In this document: positions 1-13,300 of the stretch, piece by piece
Layout: every line of letters begins with the position of its first letter
Position numbering within the stretch: the stretch's first letter is position 1
NCBI GenBank assembly: GCA_027924585.1
Contig: BSBM01000140.1
Coordinates: 9,225,001 to 9,289,000, forward strand
DNA: 64,000 nt
Direction of reading: 5' to 3'
DNA from: Larix kaempferi
Lineage: Eukaryota > Streptophyta > Pinopsida > Pinales > Pinaceae
Translations under genes and position numbers: made by a program
Notes under the pieces: generated by a model
Databases searched by the model: none
Told to the model about the DNA's origin: nothing
What the model saw: the letters and a program-made list of their open reading frames with translations, nothing else

Positions 1-1889
1 TAAAGGAAGGGTTTGTCAGAATCGCGGAAGTGTAGGCATGAAATGCGTGGCACTTTTAATTTCATTGTTTACTTCGAAAATACTTTTGAGACATAGGAAT
101 GACCAAAGTAGGATTCTTTATTTTGTTCTCAATGAATATGGCCAAATGGCTATCAATAATTGTGTGAGTTTGAAGTTATCCTGTTTAGATTTTGAATTCA
201 TAGAAACAAAAATATACGAGAGTAGATAGGTTCGTTCAACCCCATACGATATCCCATGAGTGCATAATGGATTCATATATTGACCATATCTAAAAGCATG
301 CTAAACCATGAGATTATTTTTCCTTTGATTGCCAATTAGCAGATTTGATATGTTAGTGATAGTCAATCTCAAAATAAGAACTTGTAATAGTCCTTAAGAC
401 CTTTGGAGAAATTGTAATAGTCCAGTCCTTAAGACCTTTGGTAAAGGGACCGAATTTTATCAAAACCTTATAAAACCTTTAATAAAGTTTATTAGATTTA
501 TGGTTCTTCAGGAATATGCAAATTTAACATGATTACATCTATATAGGGTAATGATGCTTATTATTTGGAGCTTAGTGATATTGATACAAATAAGAGCCAA
601 AGAATGGTTGATAAAAGACCTTCAAATCTATTATTCTGGTTAAGGATATTGATTGTTTAATTTATCTCTTACATAATGCAAAAATCTATGTTAGATTGGA
701 TGTTAGAGAATAATCCCTAATGCATAATTATAGTTATAACAAAAAAATAGATTATTTTATTCATATATTACTTATTTATCTTAGAATGATTACAAGAAAA
801 ATAAGCTCCAAAAACATAATTAAAATATTTGATCAATAATATCCTCAATAGTTGCTAGAACTAGAAACATCATGAAAAAAAAGTGAAATAGAATTTAAAA
901 AAAAAATGAATGATCAATGTGTACATAAAATTCGCAAGTTTGAAGACCTTGGAATGGCTAAAGGTTTGATTATGATAATTTTATGAATAGAGAAATTCAA
1001 TAATTCTATGAATATAGAAATTTCTTAGAACCACTTTAATTCCTACCCACCATTATAGGTATCATGTGTCATAACCTTTATTGGTTGTACATTAATTTGT
1101 AATAATTCTCGTAAAACTATCATATAATATCATGAAGTTGAAACAAGTCTAATTGGTACCAACTTTTTGAAACTTGAGTACCAACAAGTTTAATTGTGAA
1201 CGTTGCTTTCTTGACAAGCATTTCTTTTGACCATATAAGGATTATTATTATGGTTCCTATCTGGGGATCTATATGTGGTTAAACACCTATTAAATATCAA
1301 CAAGGTTCGTTATAATTTTAATAGTGAATGACAATTGAATGTTAGGGCTAAGGAACGCAAATTATGGAATTGTAATAAAGTTTAACAAAGGTGTGTCTCT
1401 CTCAAGTAGCAAGTTTTCTCAATTAATAAGCGGAATGAACAACATGAAGGATGACTAAGGGTCGTGACTAATATAATTTTAAAGGGGTCTAAATAGGAAA
1501 TCGTAAACTCTATCATTCATAATTGATGAGGAATGATACGTTGTAGACAAGGAAAAAGGTTTAAACGGTAAAATGCTTAAGTTTAATCATTGTCTTCTTC
1601 TCGGTTTTTAGACCTTCAAATGTAAAGAAAATGTGTGTGAAAGGATCATTCTTAGAGACTTTGGGAAAAACACCTAAAGTAAGAGGATAATATACCCATG
1701 TCTGATTGTGTAATTGAATCAAGTAAGATAGCCTTTCTAAGCATGAACCAGGATAAGGATTTAGCATTCCTTCATACAAATGGATTAAGCATGATAAGAA
1801 GCTTAATTGATGACATAAAGAGTTGGGTACTAGATGCTAAGATTTGGTTGAGCTTTGATATTCAATTCTTATAGATGCAAAAACTTGAA
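1..1889. other. AT-rich spacer, no gene recognised
   Basis: No reading frame here carries a motif I recognise; the longest open frames are about 60-70 codons with atypical composition. No LTR boundary, tRNA-like fold or long tandem array is obvious. It is probably decayed transposon sequence flanking copia-A. Confidence 0.5.
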
Positions 1890-2247
1890 ACTGATACAAT
1901 TCAATCACATGAAATTCATACATCCATAACACAAGATATACGCTGGGGAAAATCTCAAAACTATGAGAATACAAACCCCATCAATTCTTCTTAGTATAAT
2001 ATAGTGGATAGCAAAGAATGCTTTCTTTTACAACATTGCAGACTTCTTTCAAAAGATAAGAGATCACCAAAACATGCTTGGTGAAGATACGAAAGCAATA
2101 GAGAAGATATCGATTGGATGTGTTTTCCAATGAGCCCAGCACATCAATCATAACAAGCAATAACAATAACCTGCACATAGAGAAGTTCATTTCCTTAAAT
2201 GGAGAAGAGAATTTGCTTCACATTGAATTCATAAATCCTGTATAACA

Positions 2248-2255
2248 TATTTATA
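2248..2255 (-). promoter_or_regulatory. TATA box of the copia-A LTR
   Basis: The minus strand reads TATAAATA, about 1.2 kb downstream of the inferred LTR start and on the element's coding strand. This is where a U3/R promoter would be expected. The call depends on the LTR assignment. Confidence 0.3.
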
Positions 2256-3206
2256 CATTCTTCTCATGCATCGGCTTCTTCTAACTTCAGGATGAACTCG
2301 CCCTCAGACTAGATGTATCAATCTTACCTGAAGAAGTGCGCCCCACTTCTCATGTAGTTCTTTATCTCACAGAACTGCCTCTTAGGATGAACTCACATCT
2401 TAACGGAAATATTGACCAATTAGTTGTGCGATTAACTTAAGTGGCGCCATACAAGTGTCGCAACTCAAGTGTCATCTTTTAGTTTAACATAAGTGTTGTC
2501 ATGCAGCTTTAATTGAGATATGTTTTCTCCTGAAGATGGACTCAACTATGCAGTCCGAAACGCGTCGAGAACTTAAACTATACACAGGTATCCAATCTCC
2601 CTTGATAATATCTTCTTTGTTGTCACTTAGTTAACTCTCTTTAATTGATTCTTTCTCGATAACATCACTGCAGTGATCAATTCGAGTTCTCCTTGATTTA
2701 CTGAAGTGTCATCTTTTAGTTTAACTAAAGTGAAAACACTTTAGTTAACTATTCCTTCTTATTTAACACTTAGTTAACTATTATTAACTAAAATCATGTT
2801 GATTGATTTACTTGTAGTGACCACTGTGAGTTCGTTATTTAACTGAGGCATACATTGTGGCTTTAACTAAAGCTTGAAAATTTGAGTTCACTTAGTCATC
2901 TCCTGATCAATTCAAATTCTCTTTTTCTCTATGCATTTATCTTTATCTCTTTATCTTTTACCACATGATAAATATGTGCTAACTTTAATTATCCATCACA
3001 TTACATTGTACTAAGAAGAATTATCAGATGTTGTGATCATAATATATTATTCCAAACCAAATGATCATATGCTAAAGTAATTCACTTTAGAGGTGATCAA
3101 TCTCTAAAGGAGACTTAATATCAACAAGGAGACTTAATATCAATATCGTGATCATGGTTAATAATACATCGAATAACATTAAATGCTTTTAACAAGTAAA
3201 GCATGA

Positions 3207-3417
3207 CCTTTATACGGAAGTTCCACCTCTATATGGGAGTTCCATCCCATGGATACCTTTATACGGAAGGTTCAAATGAGAATCATGACTTGACACACAA
3301 GTCCAGAGCCTTGTCCAAAAAGACTTTACAACATCATTACTTTGATCAATTACCTTTATACGGGAGGAATAACCTTTACACGAAAGGAAATCAAAGTGCC
3401 CACCTCTATACAGGAGG
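3207..3417. repeat. Six scattered 14-15-bp quasi-palindromic motifs in the LTR
   Basis: Variants of CCTTTATACGGGAGG occur at about 3207, 3226, 3256, 3353, 3373 and 3403. Each has a CCTYTATA left half and a GGAGG or GGAAG right half, so many can form a CCT/AGG hairpin. Spacing is irregular (19, 30, 97, 20, 30 bp), which argues against a simple tandem array and fits repeated protein-binding sites in the U3 part of the LTR. Confidence 0.55.
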
Positions 3418-3477
3418 ATCAATATTGGCTACACAAGATTGGTTTGGAGAATGTCTCTTGATGTTGTACATTTAACA

Positions 3478-4257
3478 CTCCCTCTCAACGAGGGAGGCAT
3501 TCTCTTCCATACCAAGCTTGTCTCAGAAGTACCTGAACTTCATCATTGACAGAGCCTTTGTTAACACATATGAAATCTTCTCATTAGTAGCAATGTATTG
3601 AAGTTTCACTGTACCTTTCTGTACCATGTCTCGGATGAAGTGATACTTCATTTCAATGTGCTTTGACTTGTCATGAAACACTAGGTTTTTAGAAATCTTG
3701 ATGCAACTCTGATTATCACACCTAATAAATGTAGGCTCAATATTTTCACCAAGCAACCCTGCAAGTAGCTTTCTGAGCCACATTGCTTCATGGTGGGTAA
3801 CACTAGCAGCTATGTATTATGCTTCTGTAGTGATCTAGGATACGGAGCCCTGTTCTTGCTGGACCAAGATATCATAGTTGATCCTAGGCTATAACAGTAT
3901 ATGGATGTACTCTTATGGTTCACAATGCTTCCTCGCTATTATGAGTCTGTATAACCAAGTAACATGACTCCTCCATTAGAGGCATATCTGATTCCATATG
4001 AAATTGTACCTTAAAGGTACCTAAGCACATCCTTAGCATTTATCCAATGTTTGTGTCTCGGATCAGACATAAATTGACTCAAAACGATCATGACATAATA
4101 TATATCATGCCTCGAATGTATCAAGTCCATTAGCAATCCTATAAGCTATCTATACAAAGTGGGATCTACTGGATTTGATCAATAGCCTAACTCATGAAGT
4201 TTCCTCAAATTGGAAACCATCAGTGTAGTCATAGATTTTCAATCTATCATGCCAAAC
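3478..4257 (-). pseudogene. copia-A pol, RT C-terminus and RNase H (decayed)
   Basis: The minus strand encodes the end of a Ty1/copia polyprotein. The open part (3523-3783) has the copia RNase H motif RCDNQSCIKISKN, followed by KHIEMKYHFIRDMV, the usual block before the C-terminus. Upstream, with several stops, are recognisable stretches such as DPTLYR and the MSDPRHKHW block that links RT to RNase H. The same pol continues on the far side of the insertion at 4258-7432, where the reading resumes at the RRF/GM junction. Its 3' neighbour is the LTR ending at 3477. Stops in several places mean it cannot be functional. Confidence 0.8.
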
Positions 4258-7200
4258 TGTTGGGTAAAATATATGCTATCTAAGTCAACACTTAATTGTC
4301 AACCCGGGAAGGGAGCTTATGAGATGCAAACACTATATGTGTAAGATTGAAGGCTTGAACTAATCTAAACTAATCTGAATTGAGTAAGGGTTCTGGATTA
4401 TCAATTGCAAGCGACTGATACTTGAAAACCTAATTACATTACTTAGAATTAATTCAAAATAAAATACTATTGACAAGAAATCAATCATACAATCTAATGA
4501 CTATTATGAAACCAAAGGCATGCAAGTATCTATGCTATCCTACGAAGGTGAAGCATGAAACAATTTTAAAGAAATCTAAGCAATATACAAATGACTTGGA
4601 AATAAATGTTAATCTAAAAGCAAGTAGAAAACTTATTAAAGATATTTAATTGAACTTTATTTGATTTGGAAGCAAGTAGAAAACTTGATAAAGATATTTT
4701 ATATAAGAGCAAGGAGGAGACTTGATAAAGATATTTATTTATGATCCAAGTCTTATGTCATGAACATCTTCATTATTTATATGAATGGAAAACTAATCTG
4801 ATGATTAACAAGGAAACTATCAAAACTGAAGTAACTTGGAAAATGAAATTATTAACTTTTTTACTTAAAAATAAACTATCTAGGAACAAGACTGATAAAT
4901 TCTGAAACAATAACTAATTAGCAAATCAGATATGAAGAACTTAACTTTGGAAGAAGGTTGAAAAGAAGATTAAGAAGATAATATGGAAGTAGGAAATAAT
5001 GACAAAACTTAATTAAAAACTCTATGTAACATGAAACAAGATTTAAATTACATCTAAAACTGTTAATTAGAAGCAAGAAGCATTACATTTAAAAAGCAGA
5101 AGAAACTAGATTATGGAAAAGAATAAAATAATGCAGAAAGTGTAAAGGTACGAATGATGATCTGAATTCCAGTCCGAATGGAGGAAAACGATCTAAACTA
5201 AGGAAAATAAGAATTTTGGATGACGTTAATTACTAGTTGGGTGATGCATATGATCCTACTATGCAAAAGAAGTAATAGGTTGATTAATTAGAAGCTAAAG
5301 TAACAAGAAAAATATTTATACTAATCATTCTCTAAAGAAGATGAACTATTTCTATGATATGCTAAAGCAAGACTGATGATGGAAGATAGAAGTAACCTAC
5401 AGCTATAGGAAGAAAAGCTAACAGAGAGAGAGAAGCTAATGAAACCAACTATAACAGAACTGAAGCAATGTCTAACTACAGATGATAGAAGAAGACTGAA
5501 AACAACTATAGAACACTATGCTTGGTCGACCATTCCTAATTCTGCAAAATAGATTATGTTAGCAGCAAAATACAGTTTACAGGAAAAGCATTAGCAGAAT
5601 TACTTCTAACTATGAACTGAATTTGAACTATTGAAACATTAACTAGTTAACCCTATCTAATTGTAAATGACAAAGCTCAAAGCAAACTAAGACGATTTAA
5701 GCATGACCGGTCATTGACAATTCTGCAAATGTGAATTATATTAGTAACAAGACATATGTTTACAGAAAACAGAGAAATGACATCTACAGGAAAAACCAAA
5801 CTAAATACATATACTGAAAATGTAAACTACTTATCTGCAGAAAATTAATAACAAAATATACACAAATGGAACCTTTGGTTGTTGAGGGGCCCTTCCCAGC
5901 AACATAGGTCGAAACTAGATTAACTTAGTCACCACCAACATAATAGCAAAACATAGGAGCTTCCATTCAATTAAGAAAATTATACAGCGTAAATGTCTGG
6001 TTCTACTACGCTATCTAACCTCCTCATTTTCTTCAAAGAAAGCATCTATTTATAAGTTTACAAATGGGAGAGAAGGTCGACGTAGTCGACCTCTCTAAAA
6101 ATAATAGTCTTAATGTTTGCACAATGGCCGTATGCTGACTTATGACAGGGCACAGGCCATTTTCCTACTCCACAGCGCCAATTCTCCAAGGTGCGAACAA
6201 CTGCATGTTGGTTTCCTTCAACGATGGGTAGAAGCAGGTGCTAACAGGATGAGCGTGGGAGGATGAAGCTGCTAGAGCGTTGACGTGGGCACAAGCATGT
6301 GGTTTCGACCTGAGCGAGGAGGGAGCGAATCTTCTAGAACGGGAGCTCAGCAACCATAACCACCACGTCGTTAATAGAACCCATGTTTATGTTTTTGTCT
6401 TTAATGGGCAGGAATATGCCAACCAATGATTTCGCAAGCTGAAGGAAAAGCTGAATGAAGGTCCGAATGACCTGTAATTGAAATTTAATTCATAAATCTT
6501 GATTTCTGCATGAATTTATTGCTGGGTGTTGAGTTGTTGGATTGTGGTTGGGTTCTTTCCTTTCTCGACGTGATGGGTGCCCTTCTCCTCTTCACGTTGC
6601 GTGAATTCCTCTTCACTGTGCGTACGTTAATCCTCCTTTCACGGCCTGTACATAAAAAACGTTTTGTTAAATATGGTTTTCATATAATAATGGGAATGTT
6701 TCTAAGAAATATAAAGAAAATGTAATGTTTGTTTTAAAACATTTAAATGATAGCATGATGTGGCTTTTTAAACATTACACATGGTGTTAAATATGGTCTT
6801 CATATAATAATGGGAATGTTTCTAAGAAACTTAAAGCAAATGTAATGTTTGTTTTAAAACATTTAAATGATAGCATGATGTGGCTTTTAAACATTACACA
6901 TGGTCTCTTTTGGTGGATGTTATGTTTTATTAACCATTCCTTTAAGCCACGTAATATTTTATGTCCCCTTTATGAAACATTTAAGTGATAAAGTTAAACC
7001 ATTTTTTCTATTATTTAATTCCCCTTTTTTTAATGTTTAATATTCATTTTTTTCTTATTAAATGTAAACCAATGTTTTAAAACTCATCACCACTTTATGG
7101 TTTATTCATGTGCAGGTATTTATAGGACTGGCGAGAAAATAGAAGACGTAGATAAATCAAACCAAGAACCCAATATTCAAACATGCCATTAAACCTAGTG

Positions 7201-7432
7201 CAGAACTTTAGGGGTCGAACGTAAGGATGAATGAAAGGTCAAATGAAGTACCGAAATGATTACGAAATACATTAAAAATAACATATTAGGCTTCATTTAC
7301 GTTTAAGTGTTTTAATTGATGAAATACAATAAAAGATGGTCCCTTTTAAGGATATTTATATCAAATTATAGTAATAGGTCGAGAAATTAATGTAAATAAA
7401 ATCATTATAAATGACAATTTCAGAGCCCAACA
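4258..7432. mobile_element. LTR-ended 3175-bp insertion in copia-A (probable solo LTR)
   Basis: The block starts TGTTGGGTAAAA and ends GAGCCCAACA, giving matched ends TGTTGGG/CCCAACA. It is flanked by the perfect 5-bp duplication CAAAC (4253-4257 and 7433-7437). Removing it plus one duplication rejoins the copia-A reverse transcriptase sequence exactly. No gag, pol, primer-binding site or second terminal copy is visible inside, so a solo LTR is the simplest reading; a non-coding LARD-like element is the alternative. It contains a 120-bp tandem duplication (6666-6904) and a TATTTATAA stretch near 6048. Its ends differ from those of gypsy-1 and gypsy-4, so its family is unknown. Confidence 0.75.
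6666..6904. repeat. Two tandem copies of a 120-bp unit
   Basis: Copy 1 (6666-6785) and copy 2 (6786-6904) both begin GTTAAATATGGT and end ACATTACACATGGT. They differ by a few substitutions and one base lost in copy 2. They lie inside the solo-LTR-like insertion and look like a local segmental duplication. Confidence 0.9.
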
Positions 7433-7585
7433 CAAACCTGCGCAATATATCCGCAATGTACTTCCCTTGAGATAGAAAAATTTCATCTTTTCTTTACCAT
7501 ATCTCAAGGCCAAGAAAGTAGTGCATCAGACCTAAGTCTTTCATCTTGAACTTTGAGGTGAGCTCCCTCTTACACCAAGCAATTA
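7433..7585 (-). pseudogene. copia-A reverse transcriptase, middle piece
   Basis: This 150-bp island between two insertions reads on the minus strand as copia RT: KFKMKDLGLMHYFLGLE, then SQGKYIADILRRF. In intact elements this block follows the YVDD active-site region, which here lies 13.3 kb away at 20919-21435. One stop interrupts it. Its left boundary is the CAAAC duplication of the solo-LTR-like insertion and its right boundary is the AATTA duplication of gypsy-1. Confidence 0.85.
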
Positions 7586-10338
7586 TGTAGTGCTCTGGTT
7601 TTTACAGCAGAGCACCAAGCAAAATTTCAGAGTTAATTTTCTACGTATTAAACTTTATCAAGTGTATGGGAGTAAATTTCTAACAATTACTATGCATCTA
7701 AATGATATTCAGTGTACTGTCGTGTTTTTATCAACCTTACATTCGTAATTTAAAATAAACAAACATATCAATATTTTCTTTATTCCTTAATCATGTTCCG
7801 GCCTAAGAATATGTTCCACAACTTAGTAAATCAGTAAATAGCAAGTTATGCATGTTTACAGTAAGTTTTAGCATAATAATCAAATAACGTAAATAACAAG
7901 GAAAATTACCTGATGCTGATGCTAACCGTAGGTTGTAGCAGGTTGTATAACCTCTTAGACAGCCAAACTGAAGTGTCCACCCTACCGACCAGCTATTATC
8001 TTGCTGGCCCTTGGAAATCAAGGATTTCCAAGCCCCCGAGCCCACAATCTGATAATCCCGAGAGCAGTGTTTTCTTCTGTTCTCAAAACCTTTCTGTTCT
8101 CCAAACTTTCTGTTCTCCCAACTTCTTTCTTCCCCAAACAAAAAACCCTCCTCCAACCTTCAACCTTCTCCCCCTCTATATACATGTCCATCCTCGAGAA
8201 GACCTTGGGCTTACTCCACCGCCCCAAACTCCCCCTCTCGAGCCCCTCAAACATTTACTCCTTTCCCTAGTTCATTCATCCATGTCTCATTATAAAAATG
8301 TATAATTAATTACTCTCATGGAAAATTTATTTGGTTTTGGATTGACGGTCGTAAGTATTTATTACGGTGGGAATTATCACCCAAAGGTTATCCATTCGGG
8401 ACAAGGTTTATTAATTACAAGTCTTTTCACTAAACCTTGTATTTATTGTTATTAAGGTATTTAATAAAATATTATATAAATATTTGACTCCTTTCCACTT
8501 GGACATGGCGTGTCTTAAGGGTCTACCTTATCCGTCGAGATCACTCATCTTGAGATTTAAATTCTACAATTCATATTGAATAATTAAATAGTAATAACCC
8601 ACTTTCCATCACATCACGTTCATTCCAAAAATTGTTATCCTATTATGTCTAATTTTAGAAATGTAAAATAATCACATTCTAATCATTCATTAATCAATAT
8701 TTACATTTTATCTATTTTGCAATTGTTATGACATGGGTGTAATATTTAAAATAAATTTTAAGTAATAATATTAATTAAATCCCCATAAGGTAATAATAAT
8801 GGTGAATTTAATAAAGATGTCTTTTACATCATTTGTTTATCACATGAGTACCCTAACATCTATATAGTATCGTCGTTCTTCTAAACAAAGCACCCTTAAG
8901 TGCTTAAATAACCTTGCTAATTAATTAGACAGTACCATTACCTTATTTACAACAATTCTCAGACGACAATGTTAACTGATGACACTTGTCTCAATTGTAT
9001 ATCACAATGTTTACCAACGAGTAATCAATAGCTTAATTGACTTGTTTTACACATCTTAGATAACTTTATATCCATTATCTGAATTCAGTCAATGCATGAT
9101 TAACTTAATCACTTATGACAACTTATACATGTATTCAATATGTTAAGTGTTTGTATATCGATACTAGTGGACATGTGCAAGGTGTGCATGCGTGGCCAGC
9201 GTATGCACAGATCATAAATATACTATAGACAAACCCCATCCCGCCTATGCATACCTACTAACTAATAGTAGTATTTACCCCTATGTAGAAGAACAAACAT
9301 AATATATATAGTACAATTACTTCAACATTCTCAGTTATTTAACAGTTAGTTCTTTTCGATTTCACATCATTATCTTTATCTTTACATTAGTTTAATCAAT
9401 CATGTACAAGGAAGGGTGCCTACTACCACTAACTCGGAATCAAGGAATACTAAACCCCCAACAGTACTAACTAACACATCCTCCCATCATAACCTACGTC
9501 CAGCATCCTCCCTATCCTTCCTCTGCTAGTACAACAGTGGATGTCGGACTCACCGATCTGACCAAATAGAACTTGAGAGCGATAGCATCGGCTGAACAAC
9601 GGACCTATCCTCCCCTAGCAAGCATCCGACCATCGTCATCACAACAATATGGGGAGCGTGTCTCAGCACGGCCCTCCCACGACCTCGGGTTTCATGGAAA
9701 CATAGGGTGGGAAACACATCCATCCCTCTCAACATACTGGGCCTACGCCCTTATCAACTCATACTTTACTGCTATCGGGATTATCAGTTTGTGTTATCGT
9801 ATCCTCATTTTGGCTGCTAAGGTTTGCTGTATGAACATGTTTTTTTTCTTTCCAATATATATCAGATCAAGTAACTGGCTATCCCATAGCCCTTGTGTCC
9901 TGTAGGTTAGTATTTTGCAAAATACAAATTTATAGAAAACATTTCCCATTGATCGCCAATTGATCCATGCTATCAAAAATCATTTTATTTCATGCAACCC
10001 TTTTAGCTCATCATAGATGCGTATGACATATAACACTTCAATAATTCATATAAGAAGATGGTATCCACGTACCGAATCATATATTTCACATTTCATCAAT
10101 GAAAACATATAAGCATATACTGTAATCGTAAAATAAAGAAATCATATGACAATCATGACATCACAACTGCATAACATAGTAACATCATAATCATGGTGAA
10201 ATCATAAGACAGCGTAACATCATATAATGAGGTCCAATATAGTTTACTCAGTCGAGCTGAGTTCAACAGAATATATAAGAAATAAAGTATGGTGTGTCTA
10301 ACTAATAAATATGCCGAATCAAAAATATGGGCATCACA
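7586..10338 (-). repeat. 3' LTR of gypsy-1
   Basis: On the plus strand it begins TGTAGTGCTCTGG and ends GGGCATCACA, matching 18166-20918 throughout at an offset of 10580. The ends form TGTARTGC/GCATYACA inverted repeats. A hairpin-forming pair, GTGCTCTG and CAGAGCAC, lies 5-30 bases from the left end. No ORF inside looks coding. Confidence 0.95.
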
Positions 10339-10352
10339 TACACCCACCCTTC
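10339..10352 (-). promoter_or_regulatory. Polypurine tract of gypsy-1
   Basis: Directly before the 3' LTR the minus strand reads GAAGGGTGGGTGTA. It is purine-rich and lies some 25 bases beyond the gag-pol stop, where the plus-strand primer for reverse transcription would be. The exact edges are inferred. Confidence 0.6.
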
Positions 10353-10377
10353 GGGAAACTTCGTCCCGAAGTTATGG

Positions 10378-13300
10378 TCAAAATAGTGAGGGAAAATCTC
10401 GACGCATGGTATCTGCATCCTCCCAGGTAGCAGACCCTGGGCTATACTTGTCCCATTGGACCTTAACTTGGTCCACATGGCGACTACGGAGCTGTCGAAC
10501 CCTACGATCAAGTATACGTAATGGTTCGACCCTGAAGGTTCCCTCGTCCGAGACCTGCAATTCCTTCCAATGAATTTTGTGAGTTTCATCAGCTATGTAA
10601 TGTCGTAATACAGAAACATGAAATACATTATGAGTTTTATGCAAGTGGGGTGGCAGCGCAAGACGATAAGCAACTGGTCCAATTTTCTCAAGAATCTCAA
10701 ATGGACCTATAAAGCGAGGTGACAGCTTGGTACCCTTCCCAAACCGAATGGTACTTTTATTTGGTTTGATGCGAATGAATACACGATCCCCTACTTCATA
10801 AGTTCTATCTGATCTGTGTGCATCAACGTAACTCTTTTGCCTATCATGTGCTTCCTTCAGCCGCTGCCTAATCTGTAACACTTGCTCCTCCATTTCCTGA
10901 ATCAATTCAGGCCCAATTAAAACTCGATCCTCTAACCTGTCCCAACTGAGTGGTGTCCTGCACGGTCTCCCATACAATGCCTGATATGGCGGCATACCAA
11001 TGGAGCTATGATGACTATTGTTGTATGCAAACTCCACTAAAGGAAGGTATTTCTCCCACTGGGTCTGTTGATCCATAACATACATCCTAAGCATGTCCTC
11101 CATCACTTGATTCACCCTCTCTGTCTGTCCATCTGTCTCAGGGTGATAAGCTGAGCTTAAGTTCAACTGTGTCCCTAATGCTGACTGCATGCTTGTCCAA
11201 AATATGGAGGTGAACTTAGGGTCTCTGTCAGAGATTATCTTTTTAGGAACTCCATGAATACGTACAATCTCATTTATGAATACCCTTGCCACATCTGTCA
11301 CATCATAGGTGTCTCTGACTGGAATGAAGTGAGCACTTTTGGTCAATTTGTCGACTACCACCAAAATAGCATTATGTTTCAGAGATGTGAGTGGTAATCC
11401 TACAACGAAGTCCATGGCAATGACTTCCCATTTAGTCATAGGGATATCATGCGGTTGTAGGAGACCGGCCGGGTGATGGTGATCTGCCTTCACTTGTTGA
11501 CACTCAAGGCACTTCGAAACAAAATCCACTACATCCATCTTCATACCTGGCCAAAAGAAGAGTTGCTTCATGTCAGCATACATCTTCTTCACCCCTGGGT
11601 GCGCACAGTAATGTGATCTATGGGCCTCTCTAAGGATTGTTTTCCTGATATCACCTTCCTTAGGAACATACATCCTTCCCTGATACCGCAACAATCTATC
11701 TTCCTCAAGGTGGTACCCATCATACTTCAATTCCCGTTCCTTTCCATTCTGAATAGCTGAGGTTACTTTTAGATACCAACTATCGCCCAATAGTTGTCCT
11801 AGTACCCTTTCCCTCAAGTCAACCTTCAAGGGAATTAAGGAGAAAAGTCTCGGCCTTCGGCTTAGAGCGTCTGCCACCACATTCTCCTTTCCTTTGATGT
11901 AAGAGATACCAAAGTCATATTCACTCATGAACTCACTCCATCTCCTTTGCCTAGCATTCAAATCCCTTTGGGTAAAGATGTACTGCAAGATTTGATGGTC
12001 TGTTTTAAGGGTGAAGCTTCTACCAACTAGGTAGTGCCTCCATAATTTTAGTGCCAACATTACTGTTGCCAATTCTAGATCATGCGTGGCATACTGCTCC
12101 TCATGAGGTTTCAACTTTCGAGATGCATAAGCTATTACCCCACCTTCCTGCATCAACACCGCTCCTAATCCTTGCTTCGAGGCATCGGTGCATACCATGA
12201 AATCTTTATCCATGTCTGGTACCCGCAAGATTGGTGCACTTGTCAACAATCTTTTTAACTCTGTAAAAGCGGCATCGCATTCATCGGTCCATTCATACCG
12301 GATTCCCTTGCGTTGCAAGGTGGTAATAGGTTTTGCAATTTTAGAAAATCCTTCCACAAACCTCCGGTAATAGCCTGCTAACCCCATGAAGCTACGCACC
12401 TCATGAGCATTCCTTGGAATTGGCCAATCTTCAATGGCCTTTACCTTTTCTGGGTCTACAGAGATCCCTTCACCTGAGATGATGTGCCCCAAGTAGTGAA
12501 TCTCTTTTTGGAAGAAGGAACACTTTGATAATTTACCATAAATTTTATGTTCCCTTAAGCATGTCAAGACTAACCGCAAGTGTTCCTCATGCTCCTTCTC
12601 ACTCTTAGAATAGATAAGAATATCATCTAAGAAGACCTGAACAAAGCGGTGCAAGTATTTTCGGAAGACACCATTCATGAGGCTCATGAATACAGCTGGA
12701 GCATTGGTCAAACCAAATGGTACCACTACAAACTCGTAATGCCCAAATCGAGTTCGAAAGGCAGTCTTAGGAATGTCGCCTTCCTTGATCCTCAACTGGT
12801 GATACCCTGATCGTAAATCAATCTTTGAGAAGACTGACGCACCTTTCATTTGATCAAAGAGGTCATCAATTCTTGGTATGGGATACCTGTTCTTCACTGT
12901 GGCTTTGTTCAAATCTATGTAATCTATGCACAGTCGCAGGGATCCATCCTTCTTCTTAACGAAGATCACTGGTGCTCCCCACGGCGAGATACTAGGTCTA
13001 ATCAGTCCCAAATATAACAACTCTTTTAACTGGATCTGTAACTCATGGAGCTCTGGAGTTGTCATTCTATACGGAGTTTTTGAGATAGGTTCTGCACCAG
13101 GTTTTAGTTCGATTGTGAAATCGAGCTCTCTTTCTGGAGGTAGTCCTGGTAATTCCTTCGGAAAGACATCCTTGAACTCGGAAAGTACTGGGTAAGAATT
13201 CAAGGAAGGTCCTTTACTATCGCTCACGGCCTCCACTACGAACAACTGGCATCCTTGTCTTAGGCACCGCTTAGCCTTCACCATAGAGATGAAACGGAGG

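Larger units (their letters stand above)
1890..3477 (-). repeat. 3' LTR of degenerate Ty1/copia element (copia-A)
   Basis: Read on the minus strand, the end of the copia RNase H region is followed by a purine-rich tract (GAGAGGGAG) and then TGTTAAATGTAC. This is the usual polypurine tract/LTR junction of plant copia elements and places the LTR edge at 3477. A TATAAATA box on the same strand lies about 1.2 kb inside. The far edge near 1890 is only a guess from the usual LTR layout, because no second copy is in the window to align. Confidence 0.5.

Noticed and set aside
3207-3417. CRISPR-like array of short repeats
   Set aside because: Spacing is irregular, units are degenerate and the context is a plant LTR; CRISPR arrays do not occur here.
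7803-8305. Pairs of 80-130-codon frames repeated at 18383-18885
   Set aside because: They lie inside the gypsy-1 LTRs, overlap on both strands and are identical only because the LTRs are; no domain or coding bias is seen.
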